This document shows positions 30,217 to 40,419 of a stretch of DNA of 64,000 nucleotides, one piece after another. Each line of letters opens with the position of its first letter. Within the stretch, counting starts at the first letter, position 1. Both the position numbers and the translations under genes were made by a program. The stretch spans positions 269,428-333,427 of the forward strand of contig NZ_JAFB01000003.1 in the NCBI RefSeq assembly GCF_000519205.1. Direction: 5' to 3'. This DNA is from Amycolatopsis taiwanensis DSM 45107 (GTDB lineage: Bacteria; Actinomycetota; Actinomycetes; Mycobacteriales; Pseudonocardiaceae). Below the pieces are notes generated by a model that was given only the letters and a program-made list of their open reading frames with translations, made no database searches and was not told where the DNA came from.

Positions 30217-31115
30217 CAGTAGGGGTTCTTCGGTTGAATGGCCCGGCGCACGATGTCCGCGACGTCCCGGTCGGTGAACGATCCCGGCAACTCCAGGTCA
30301 AGCACGGCGAACAGCTTGCGCGCCTCCTCCACCGACGGCTCGTCGGACAGCTGCAGGTCCCTGGCCCGGCCGACGTCGATCTGCCGGGTCTGCTCGAAGC
30401 TCGCCATCAGCTCCCGGCTGTAGGCGCGGTAGTGCGGCTTGCCCTTCTCGAACAGCAGCGCCGGCGCGGCCGGATCCTCCTGAGTCATGATCACCCAGCT
30501 TGACGAGATGTCCCACCGGAAGGTGGTCATCACCTTCGACAGCCCCACTTCGATCTTGAGGAAGGTGAACCGCTGCCGGTACCAGCAGGCCGCCAGGATC
30601 GTCGCGAACGCCTCCTTGCGAGTGCGGTCGAGAGTCCACGTGTCACCGGTGCGGTCCGGGCCCGGCGTCAGCGAAAGGCGGTATTGGGAGTATTCGTGAC
30701 ACAGCGCCTGGTCTGCGGGGTCGATGATCTCCACCTGCACGCGCAACGGACGCTTGGCGCGCCGCGCGTTTTCCACGCATTCCGGCAGCGTCACCGCCCT
30801 CAGGTAGGTTCCGGTGCCGCCCTTGAACATCCACTGCTCGGTCTCGTGGTGCGCGTCCGCGTGCACGCGGCCGACCTCCGGGCCGGTGACCAACCGGACC
30901 GCAGTGGTCTGGGCCAAGGCGCGGGCGGCGAACCAGCGGTCCCGCAGCAGGGTCGTCGCGAGCAGCGCGAGGGTCAGCAGGATGGCGGCGTTGACCTGTT
31001 CGGTGCCGAACACGTCCAGCACGCCGAGCAGCGCGACCACCGCCGCGATCACCAGGGCAAGAAAACCGTCGGCGTTGCCCCTCAACCACGCCACGAGCCG
31101 TGCCATTGACCGCAT
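30213..31115 (-). CDS. Two-transmembrane protein with GGTGT-type cytosolic domain, copy B
   Basis: 300-residue paralogue of the protein at 20440-21489. Two helices (about 18-34 and 42-58) are followed directly by the globular domain, without the coiled-coil repeats of copy A. Shared blocks are WMFKGGTGT (95-103), EIIDPAD (129-135), FATILAACWY (170-179), FRWDISSSW (199-207) and DVADIVRRAI (284-293). The ATG was chosen because MRSM aligns with the MRQFM start of copy A. First gene of the operon with the cupin and the phosphatase. Function unknown; the conserved FKGGTGT and EIIDP blocks suggest a ligand- or nucleotide-binding core. Confidence 0.85.
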   Translation of the reverse strand: MRSMARLVAWLRGNADGFLALVIAAVVALLGVLDVFGTEQVNAAILLTLALLATTLLRDRWFAARALAQTTAVRLVTGPEVGRVHADAHHETEQWMFKGGTGTYLRAVTLPECVENARRAKRPLRVQVEIIDPADQALCHEYSQYRLSLTPGPDRTGDTWTLDRTRKEAFATILAACWYRQRFTFLKIEVGLSKVMTTFRWDISSSWVIMTQEDPAAPALLFEKGKPHYRAYSRELMASFEQTRQIDVGRARDLQLSDEPSVEEARKLFAVLDLELPGSFTDRDVADIVRRAIQPKNPYW

Positions 31116-31189
31116 CTTTCGGTAGCCGGTTTTCGTCCGAGGGTAACAAGAAGATCCCACGACGGAGAAGAAAAGACGGGCTTTCAGTG

Positions 31190-31219
31190 TTTCACGGCGG
31201 TTTTCACCGCGGTTTTCAC
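31190..31219. repeat. Short 12-bp tandem repeat at the lipoprotein 3' end
   Basis: About two and a half copies of a unit containing GCGGTTTTCAC overlap the stop codon of the lipoprotein gene. No function assigned; it may simply be slippage. The remaining 100-bp gap to copy B shows nothing else. Confidence 0.5.
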
Positions 31220-32733
31220 AGCGCTGGGCCCATCGGGTAACCGAGCCATTGAGCCGCGGTGATGGGTTCGACCGTCGAGCCGTTGAGCGCGACCACGTCG
31301 GCCGAGCCGACCGGCCACAGCCGGCCGTCGACGATCAGGCCGACCCCGTAGCCGGGAGCCTCGACCGCCGGGGTGCCCGAGGAGATGTGCCCGGCCACCG
31401 GAACCTCGTCGAGCACGTCGATCCGGCGGTCCAGCACTTTCCGGGCGAGCCGCTCGGCGACCGAACGGCGGTCGAACCGGACGAGCCTGCCCTCCACGAC
31501 GAGATCCATCGTGCGCACCGGCGACGGCATCGCGAACCCGTTCAGCACGGCCAGCGCCTGCGCCCGCGTGGCACAACCACTCACTCCCGTGATGTCCACC
31601 CCGAAGTGGCGCAGGTCGGTCGGCGCGTTCGCCTGCCCGATCACGGTCGCGCGCAGGATGTCCACCGGCACCCGGCCGCACGGGTCGGCGACCGAGACCG
31701 GCGCGTGCCCGGCGGGTCCGCGCGCCAGGCCCGGGCCTTCCTCCCACGGACCGGGAACGACCACCGGGCGGTAGGGGGTGAAGGTGAAAGCGCGGTTGTA
31801 GAACGTGATCGTGGTGCCGTCCTGGGTCTCGTGCGCGATGGCGAAGGCGTTGAGCGCGTCGACCCACATCAGGTCCGCGCTGAACGCGTCCACGACGGAC
31901 CGGGTGCGCGGGGTCGCGGTCGAGGGCACGGGGGTGAAACCGTTGTCCCCCAAGGACTGCACGCCGGTGGCGAACGCGGGATCCTTGGAGCGCACCAGAA
32001 ACTGACCGGCACCGTTCCAGCCCGCGGCGCCGCCGGTGGTGTCGGTGAACATCAGGTAGAACCAGCCGTCGAGGTACACCACCGCCGGTTGTCCCGCGCC
32101 GTAAGTGTTGTCGCGGTGCACGTCCCCGGCTGGGGCGACGATCGGGTTCCCGCCGTCCGCACGCGTCCACGTGATGCCGTCGCGGCTGGTGGCCAGCCCG
32201 ATCGAATTGCCCAGCGCGTGATCGCCGGCCGCCCCCGTGTAGTACAGGTAGTAGGTGCCGTCGACCCGGATGACCGACGGGTCACAGGTATGCTGGCCGT
32301 CGAAATGCCCGGGATTTCCGGACAACACGGCCACCGGGGCGGCCCCGCCGGGACCGGTGAACGGCCCGTCCAGGGCGGCCGACTCGCCGTAGAGGATGTC
32401 GTCGCCGGGTGGCGGGGCCGACGGGTACTGGCTGCACCACCACACTCGCGTCCGGTCGCCGTCGACCATCACCGTCGGGCCGTAGTTGTACGGGGCGCCG
32501 GGCGCGCCCGCCGCGACCACGCCGCCGCTGGCCCGGCCGGCGTCGGTGGTGAGTGGGATGTCCACCGGTTGCGGGGGAACCGGATCGCCACGATCGCCGC
32601 CGATGCCGCCGGCGTGGCCTGCTCCCTCCGCCTCGGGTAGCGCGTCACCAGAGCAGCCGGCGAGCCCGGCCACGGCGAGTACCGCCGTGAACAGGACACC
32701 GACCAGCCGCCACCGACCACCGCGCATCGCCAA
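31216..32733 (-). CDS. Secreted lipoprotein with five-bladed beta-propeller (GH43-like) domain
   Basis: 505 residues. A signal peptide ends in the lipobox LAGC (Cys27), so the protein should be lipid-anchored outside the membrane. The region from YNYGPTVMVDGDRTRVWWCS through CDPSVIRVDGTYYLYYTG and WFYLMFTDTTGG has the repeated blade pattern of GH43/GH32-type propellers. The C-terminal 150 residues form another domain (VVEGRLVRFDRRS, VGLIVDGRLWPVGSADVV). The catalytic Asp/Glu triad of GH43 cannot be placed with confidence, so enzymatic activity is uncertain. It stands alone on the minus strand; a LacI-type palindrome lies about 130 bp upstream. Confidence 0.75.
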   Translation of the reverse strand: MAMRGGRWRLVGVLFTAVLAVAGLAGCSGDALPEAEGAGHAGGIGGDRGDPVPPQPVDIPLTTDAGRASGGVVAAGAPGAPYNYGPTVMVDGDRTRVWWCSQYPSAPPPGDDILYGESAALDGPFTGPGGAAPVAVLSGNPGHFDGQHTCDPSVIRVDGTYYLYYTGAAGDHALGNSIGLATSRDGITWTRADGGNPIVAPAGDVHRDNTYGAGQPAVVYLDGWFYLMFTDTTGGAAGWNGAGQFLVRSKDPAFATGVQSLGDNGFTPVPSTATPRTRSVVDAFSADLMWVDALNAFAIAHETQDGTTITFYNRAFTFTPYRPVVVPGPWEEGPGLARGPAGHAPVSVADPCGRVPVDILRATVIGQANAPTDLRHFGVDITGVSGCATRAQALAVLNGFAMPSPVRTMDLVVEGRLVRFDRRSVAERLARKVLDRRIDVLDEVPVAGHISSGTPAVEAPGYGVGLIVDGRLWPVGSADVVALNGSTVEPITAAQWLGYPMGPAL

Positions 32734-32858
32734 CCGTAGCCTCCGCTTTCCACACAGTCACTGGACAAACCACGGCCGATGGCCTGGACAGTCCAAAAGA
32801 TCCGCTGCCCCGCTCGGGTGACAGCGGCGCCGGACATCGCTCACCGTAGCGGTCGCAG

Positions 32859-32882
32859 CGTCACAAAAACGTTTCCGTGACG
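32859..32882. promoter_or_regulatory. 24-bp palindrome, LacI-type operator candidate
   Basis: Outer arms CGTCAC and GTGACG enclose the palindromic core AAACGTTT, separated by 2 bp on each side. A central CG in an A/T-rich symmetric core is typical of LacI/GalR operators. It lies 126-149 bp upstream of the lipoprotein gene and downstream of aroQ. The rest of this 241-bp gap shows nothing more. Confidence 0.5.
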
Positions 32883-32974
32883 GGCGCCATGCATGGAACG
32901 GGAGCCGCCGCCATGCGGCCACCCTGCGGGCGCGCGGCGGTCGCCCTGATCGCGGCGGCCGGGCCGGGAACCGC

Positions 32975-36334
<3,360 letters not shown>

Positions 36335-36442
36335 TCAACGATCCTGTCACGCCACATCTCGGCGCCTTCAACTGCCCATACTCGCCTCGCGTGTTCCTCC
36401 GCGATCTTGCGCGCTACCTCCATCCGTCGACCGAGTACTCCG

Positions 36443-36488
36443 CAGGAAACCCGGTCAGGTCCTCACAGGAAACCTGGTCAGGTCCTTG
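36443..36488. repeat. Two tandem 23-bp direct repeats upstream of aroC
   Basis: Two adjacent copies (36443-36465 and 36466-36488) differ at 3 of 23 positions. Each contains an inner dyad of the form ACCYG-GT-CAGGT, so each could bind one repressor dimer on the same helix face about two turns apart. They lie between the end of the prepilin peptidase gene and aroC. The rest of the gap has no visible element. Confidence 0.6.
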
Positions 36489-36522
36489 AGAAGGGCCGCC
36501 GCCACCCTGACGTGCGAGCGGC

Positions 36523-37167
36523 TCAGGTCCAGCGGATCACCTCCGATCCGGCCCCGGGGAAGACCGTCACCAGCCAGGCGGCGCCCAGCAGTCCGGGCCC
36601 GTGCGGGACACCGTCGCGCCACCGGGGCCGGGTGGACAGCAGCACCGTGATGACCGCGGCGACGGCGGCCCCCACGAACACCGCGGGCCAGCCGACGGCA
36701 CCGACGGCCATGCCAAGCGCGCCGGACAGCTTGACGTCGCCCGCGCCGAGTGATCGCCGAGACAAGACGTGCACCAGCAGGTGACAGCCGCCGAACACGA
36801 GCCCGGCCAGCAGGGCGCGCACAGCCAATCCGGAACCCGGCCCGGACAGGGCCGAGACCACGACCGCAACACCGAGCAGTGGGTAGGCCGGCAGCGTCAG
36901 GACATCCGGCAGGCGCCGATGCCGGAGATCCGCCACCGCCAGTGGCACCGCGAGCCCGGTGAGGACCAACGGCACGGGCAGCCACCACGACGGCCAGGCA
37001 CCCGCGAGCCAGCGCCACCCCACGACAGCGGACAACGCGCCGGTGGCGGCCACCACCGGTGCGGCCGGAACCGGCGCGGGCGACCGCGCCCGGCGCAGTA
37101 CCCGCCAGCCGAGCGCACCGACACCGGCACCGACGATCGCGAAAATGATGAGAAGTTCCTCGTTCAC
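36523..37167 (-). CDS. A24-family prepilin peptidase, single-domain form
   Basis: Membrane aspartyl peptidase that cleaves type IV pilin-like leaders (PilD/TadV type). The 214 residues have about seven hydrophobic helices and both active-site aspartates: Asp80 in ADLRHRRLPD and Asp144 in GAGDVKL. The N-terminal methylase domain of PilD is absent, as in TadV and archaeal FlaK-like enzymes. A gene of this kind lies near aroE-aroC in mycobacteria (Rv2551c). No pilin genes are in the window. Confidence 0.9.
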   Translation of the reverse strand: MNEELLIIFAIVGAGVGALGWRVLRRARSPAPVPAAPVVAATGALSAVVGWRWLAGAWPSWWLPVPLVLTGLAVPLAVADLRHRRLPDVLTLPAYPLLGVAVVVSALSGPGSGLAVRALLAGLVFGGCHLLVHVLSRRSLGAGDVKLSGALGMAVGAVGWPAVFVGAAVAAVITVLLSTRPRWRDGVPHGPGLLGAAWLVTVFPGAGSEVIRWT

Positions 37168-37346
37168 GAGAACCAGAATTCACCGCGGAAAGGCAGGCCG
37201 CAAGGATGGGGGCGAACGATGGGACCATTCGTGCGAAATCAGAATCGGAGATTACCCGAAAGGTATAACGCATCCGGTTCGTCGGCGACGAAAGGCTTGA
37301 CCGGCAACGCGTTCCGCGTCGCCTGCCCTTCGTCGCCGGCACCGCC

Positions 37347-37985
37347 TCACGGGTTCCAGCGCAGTACCGTCCGGCCATTCTTGGTGCGGATCTCCAGGGC
37401 TTGGATCTGCCCCGGGGACAGGCTCGTGCCGATGGAGAGTTTCGCGGTCCGGTCGGGGTCGGCCCACCAGGTCGCCAACGGGGCCTCCGTGCCGTCCGCC
37501 CGCAGCGCCACCAGCAGGTAGTCCGCGCCCTGGGCGGCGCCGTGGTAGCTGCACGACATGGTGACCCTCGCGCCCGTTGGCATCGGTTCCACCGCGGCCA
37601 CGGCCTGCACCGGGTAGGGCCCGAGCGGTGTCATCGCGGTGCCTGGCGGGCTCGCGTTCGAGGGCATCAGCACGGCGACCAGCGCCGCGGCCGCCGCCAC
37701 GGAGGTGACCCAGCCCCCGGCCACGGCGAGTGCCCGGCGCCGCCGGGCTCGGCGGACCCGCGTAAGCGCCGACGGCAGCAGGTCCGCCGGTGCCTCCCGG
37801 TCGTCGAGCATTTCCGGCGTCACCCGCGACAACAGGCCCGGCAGGCCGGCCATCTCCTGCACCGCCCGGTCACATTCGGCGCACTCCTTCAGATGCTGCT
37901 CGAAGGCTTCCCTGTCCTCCGGCGAGAGCGCGCCGAGGACGTAGGCCGCGTCGAAGGTCTTGAAAGGATCGTCCGGCCTGCTCAC
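37347..37985 (-). CDS. Zinc-binding anti-sigma factor (RskA/RslA type)
   Basis: 212-residue membrane protein expected to hold the co-encoded sigma factor inactive. Residues about 1-60 form the cytosolic anti-sigma domain with the zinc motif HLKECAEC (HxxxCxxC). A transmembrane helix (WVTSVAAAAALVAVLMP) follows, then an extracytoplasmic domain ending VLRWNP with two small beta-rich segments. The GTG start overlaps the sigma gene stop (GTGA). The input signal is unknown; redox release through the Cys pair is possible. Confidence 0.9.
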   Translation of the reverse strand: MSRPDDPFKTFDAAYVLGALSPEDREAFEQHLKECAECDRAVQEMAGLPGLLSRVTPEMLDDREAPADLLPSALTRVRRARRRRALAVAGGWVTSVAAAAALVAVLMPSNASPPGTAMTPLGPYPVQAVAAVEPMPTGARVTMSCSYHGAAQGADYLLVALRADGTEAPLATWWADPDRTAKLSIGTSLSPGQIQALEIRTKNGRTVLRWNP

Positions 37986-38572
37986 TGGGTGACCCCCTTC
38001 TCCTCCAACGCGAGCCGCAGCGCCCGCAGCGCATAGTGCGTCCGTGACTTCACCGTGCCGGGTGCGATGCCCAGCCGCTGCGCCGCGTCGGCCACGGAAT
38101 AGCCCTGGAAGAAGCACAGCACCAGCACTTCACGATGGGCCTGGGACAGTTCCGCCAGTGCCTCGGCGACCAGCCAGCCCTGCAACGCCCGCTCGGTATC
38201 GTCCGGCAACGGCCTTTCGGGCGGGGCGTCGGTGCTCACCTCGGAGCGAGCCGCCGCCGACCGCCACCCGTCGATGGCGATCCGGCGGGCCACGGTGAAC
38301 AGCCAGGCCCGCGCCGACTGCTGGGACTGGTCCAGTGCCGGCAGGTTCCGCCAGGCACGCAGGAGGGTCTCCTGGACCACGTCTTCGGCACGGGTCCGGT
38401 CGCCGTTGGTCAGTCTCAGGGCATAGGAACAGAGCGCGGCCGCATGGTCGTCATGCAGCGCCCGCATCAGCTCGTCTTCCCCGGCGTCCCTCGTCCCTGT
38501 TTCTTCGCGATTTCGCACACGACCGCGGTCGCGGGGCGCGTGGTTGCCGCGAGTCGACACCGGTCTGTTCAC
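37982..38572 (-). CDS. ECF sigma factor
   Basis: 196-residue extracytoplasmic-function sigma factor. Region 2 runs from LMRALHDDHAAALCSYALRL to ARAWLFTVARRIAIDGWR; region 4 includes LSQAHREVLVLCFFQGYSVA and the helix-turn-helix LGIAPGTVKSRTHYAL. The GTG start overlaps the stop of the small membrane-protein gene upstream; the frame stays open beyond it but enters that gene. Co-encoded with its anti-sigma factor, most like the actinobacterial SigL/SigK group. Confidence 0.93.
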   Translation of the reverse strand: MNRPVSTRGNHAPRDRGRVRNREETGTRDAGEDELMRALHDDHAAALCSYALRLTNGDRTRAEDVVQETLLRAWRNLPALDQSQQSARAWLFTVARRIAIDGWRSAAARSEVSTDAPPERPLPDDTERALQGWLVAEALAELSQAHREVLVLCFFQGYSVADAAQRLGIAPGTVKSRTHYALRALRLALEEKGVTQ

Positions 38573-38970
38573 ACCCCGACAGTCTGCTTCGAACGAGCCT
38601 CCACCGACAGCAGCGCGATGCCGAAGACCACGCAACCAGCCTCCGTGACGACCGCCCACAACTCGGGCAGCCAGTTGGGTGACGACGGCGTGAACTCCTC
38701 CTGCACGCCGAAGAAGCCGCCCGCGCGCAGGGACAGCACGAACGCCACCATCGTCAACGCGCCGAACCCGATCGCCAGCAGCACCGGCAACCAGTGCCGC
38801 CAGGCCAGGATCGCGAACGCGATCACCACCCCCGACGCGGCGTTGACCAGGAACAACGGGCCGATCACGTCGACCTGGGAGAAGTACTGGAACTGCCACA
38901 GTTCATAGTGGATCCAGGCCGAACCGAGCAAGCCGAGAACCACCAGGGTGCGCAGGACCTTCGCAACCAT
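38569..38970 (-). CDS. Four-helix membrane protein upstream of the sigma factor
   Basis: 133 residues with four hydrophobic helices (VLRTLVVLGLLGSAWIHYEL, IGPLFLVNAASGVVIAFAIL, WLPVLLAIGFGALTMVAFVL, LWAVVTEAGCVVFGIALL). No family is recognised. The ATG has a GGAGGGGG ribosome-binding site. It overlaps the sigma gene by 4 bp and is divergent from the Rieske gene, so it may belong to the same stress regulon. Confidence 0.75.
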   Translation of the reverse strand: MVAKVLRTLVVLGLLGSAWIHYELWQFQYFSQVDVIGPLFLVNAASGVVIAFAILAWRHWLPVLLAIGFGALTMVAFVLSLRAGGFFGVQEEFTPSSPNWLPELWAVVTEAGCVVFGIALLSVEARSKQTVGV

Positions 38971-39087
38971 CGCCTTTCGTCCCCCTCCTCTGGAAGGAAC
39001 CTACGTCCCCTACACGGAGTGTCATCCGGCTCGGTTCAATGCCGGAACCCCTTGAACCCGAAGGGGGACAGTTTCGTGGGAAGGCGT

Positions 39088-39528
39088 ATGAGTGATGAAA
39101 CGACTACCCGCCGTATGGTCCTGACCACTGCTGTCGCCGCGGCCGGTGCCGCCGCCGGCACCGTCGCGCTCGCCGCCTGCGGCGATGGCGACGCCGGTTC
39201 TAAAGCCGCCGGGTCCCAACCCCCGTCCACCGCTCCCGGGACGGTGGTCGCCGCGCTGGCCGACGTCTCCGTGGGCCAGGCCAAGTCCGTCACGGTGAAC
39301 GGCCACCCGGCGATCGTGACCCGGCGGTCCGACCACGACGCGGTCGCCTTCAGCGCGATCTGCACCCACGAGGGCTGCACCTTGGTGCCCAGCGGGGAAG
39401 ATCTCAACTGTCCATGCCACCGCTCGCAGTTCAACGCGCTCACCGGCGCGGTCCAGCGGGGCCCGGCAAAGGCGCCGCTGTCCGCCATCCCGGTCAAGGT
39501 CGACAACGGGAAGATCGTCACCACGTGA
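39088..39528 (+). CDS. Tat-exported Rieske [2Fe-2S] lipoprotein
   Basis: 146 residues. The N-terminus TTRRMVLTTAVAAAG is a Tat signal (Arg8-Arg9) and LAAC (Cys31) is a lipobox, so a folded iron-sulfur protein should be exported and lipid-anchored. The Rieske site is complete: CTHEGC (92-97) and CPCH (108-111), with the stabilising Cys97-Cys110 pair. The residue after CPCH is Arg instead of the usual Gly (CHRSQF). GGAAGG precedes the ATG by 3 nt. Electron partner unknown; it is next to, and divergent from, the ECF sigma operon. Confidence 0.92.
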   Translation: MSDETTTRRMVLTTAVAAAGAAAGTVALAACGDGDAGSKAAGSQPPSTAPGTVVAALADVSVGQAKSVTVNGHPAIVTRRSDHDAVAFSAICTHEGCTLVPSGEDLNCPCHRSQFNALTGAVQRGPAKAPLSAIPVKVDNGKIVTT

Positions 39529-39561
39529 CTTCGTCACCGGTGGTGGCCCGCCTGTGCCGGG

Positions 39562-40014
39562 TCAGGTCCACACGAAGAGCGCCTCGCCGGTGGTCACCTC
39601 GCCCGCGGCCCGGAATCCGGACAGCATTCCGGGCTGCGCGTCGAGCGCGACCACCGGCACCACCGGTGAATATCCGGCCGCGCGCACCGCCTCCGGATCC
39701 CAGCCGATCAGCGGCTGCCCGGCGCGCACCGGCTCGCCCTTGACCACGTGCAGGGTGAAGCCATCGCCCTTCTGCTTCACCGTGTCGATGCCCAGATGCA
39801 CCAGCACGCCCTTGCCGTCCTCGGTCGCGATGACAAAGGCGTGCGGATGGAGGGTGATCACCGTGCCGTCGACCGGGGCCACCGCGTCCTGCCGTCCGCC
39901 CGCGGGCTCGACCGCCAGCCCGGGGCCGACCATCGCCTCCGCGAACACCGGGTCGGGCACCTCGCTCATCGGCATCACCGTGCCCGCGATCGGGCTGGCC
40001 ACCAGCAGGCTCAC
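39562..40014 (-). CDS. crr: PTS glucose-type EIIA component
   Basis: Cytosolic phosphocarrier that accepts phosphate from HPr and passes it to EIIB; in many bacteria it also signals carbon status. 150 residues, with His58 in LHPHAF and the phosphorylated His73 in VLVHLGIDTVKQKGDGF. The GTG start overlaps the EIIB stop (CTGTGA), so the two are coupled. Together with the EIIB and EIIC genes this makes a full sugar permease. Confidence 0.94.
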   Translation of the reverse strand: MSLLVASPIAGTVMPMSEVPDPVFAEAMVGPGLAVEPAGGRQDAVAPVDGTVITLHPHAFVIATEDGKGVLVHLGIDTVKQKGDGFTLHVVKGEPVRAGQPLIGWDPEAVRAAGYSPVVPVVALDAQPGMLSGFRAAGEVTTGEALFVWT

Positions 40015-40247
40015 AGCAAGTCCTGAATGTCGCCGGCGATGGTGTCGGCCTCGGGCCCGACGATCACCTGGACCACCGAACCGACCTTCATCACGCCGTG
40101 GGCGCCGGCCCTTTTCAGCGCCGCCTCGTCGACCACCGAGCCGTCCTCCAGCTCGCAGCGCAGTCGCGTGATGCATCCCTCGATGTCGATGACGTTCTCC
40201 GCGCCGCCAAGCGCCGCGAGAATGCGTTCCGGCCTGTCGTCCGCCAC
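40011..40247 (-). CDS. PTS glucose/GlcNAc-type EIIB component
   Basis: 78-residue stand-alone EIIB that carries the sugar-phosphorylating cysteine: Cys25 in DIEGCITRLRCEL. The GTG start is set by a strong AGGAGG ribosome-binding site 5 nt upstream, although the frame is open further. It precedes crr and is divergent from the regulator-EIIC pair; the shared region holds a dre-type operator. Separate EIIB and EIIC genes are typical of the actinomycete NagF/NagE2 GlcNAc system. Confidence 0.93.
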   Translation of the reverse strand: MADDRPERILAALGGAENVIDIEGCITRLRCELEDGSVVDEAALKRAGAHGVMKVGSVVQVIVGPEADTIAGDIQDLL

Positions 40248-40266
40248 GGCGGCCTCCTCATTTCTG

Positions 40267-40288
40267 GTTACGGGCACGAACCCGTAAC
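40267..40288. repeat. Hairpin just upstream of the EIIB ribosome-binding site
   Basis: GTTACGGG and CCCGTAAC form a perfect 8-bp inverted repeat with a 6-nt loop, 8 nt upstream of the AGGAGG of the EIIB gene. It would be part of the EIIB leader RNA and could affect translation, or be an operator half of the divergent region. Confidence 0.5.
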
Positions 40289-40293
40289 GGCTG

Positions 40294-40323
40294 TTGACAC
40301 CCCGGTGGGTCGCGGAGCATTCT
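40294..40323 (+). promoter_or_regulatory. Candidate promoter of the regulator-EIIC operon
   Basis: TTGACA (40294-40299) is a perfect -35 hexamer; CATTCT (40318-40323), 18 bp further, is a weak -10. Transcription would start close to the dre site directly downstream, so a bound repressor would block it. Confidence 0.4.
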
Positions 40324-40335
40324 GCCCCATCGAGA

Positions 40336-40351
40336 AATGGTCTAGACCGGA
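40336..40351. promoter_or_regulatory. dre-type operator (DasR/GntR binding site)
   Basis: The centre TGGTCTAGACC matches the DasR responsive element; over 16 positions 12 agree with the consensus ACTGGTCTAGACCACT. It lies between the divergent EIIB-EIIA and regulator-EIIC operons, so one site could control both. DasR is released by glucosamine-6-phosphate in Streptomyces. Confidence 0.8.
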
Positions 40352-40419
40352 ACGTACCAATCTCGGGCGTCCTGGGCGAGGGTGGGAAACCAAGCCGAGA
40401 TCTGGGAGGAGGTGGCGAA

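Larger units (their letters stand above)
19520..32974. other. Accessory island between the peptidase gene and aroQ
   Basis: In related actinobacteria the peptidase-efp-nusB and aroC-aroK-aroB-aroQ groups are nearly adjacent, separated by about one membrane-protein gene. Here about 13 kb intervenes: a transposase remnant, a truncated gene end, a STAND/NACHT giant, two paralogous two-TM proteins, a cupin, an IMPase, a permease and a lipoprotein. No integrase, tRNA or clear attachment repeat was seen, so the entry mechanism is unknown. Confidence 0.5.

Noticed and set aside
36455-37378. Longer frame overlapping the prepilin peptidase
   Set aside because: A shifted shadow frame of the peptidase; it lacks both aspartate motifs and is Arg/Gly-rich.
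38996-39023. GGAAC-type ECF promoter in front of the Rieske gene
   Set aside because: GGAAC is present but the nearest GTC-like -10 is 19 or more bases away, outside the usual 16-17 spacing, so it is too weak to annotate.
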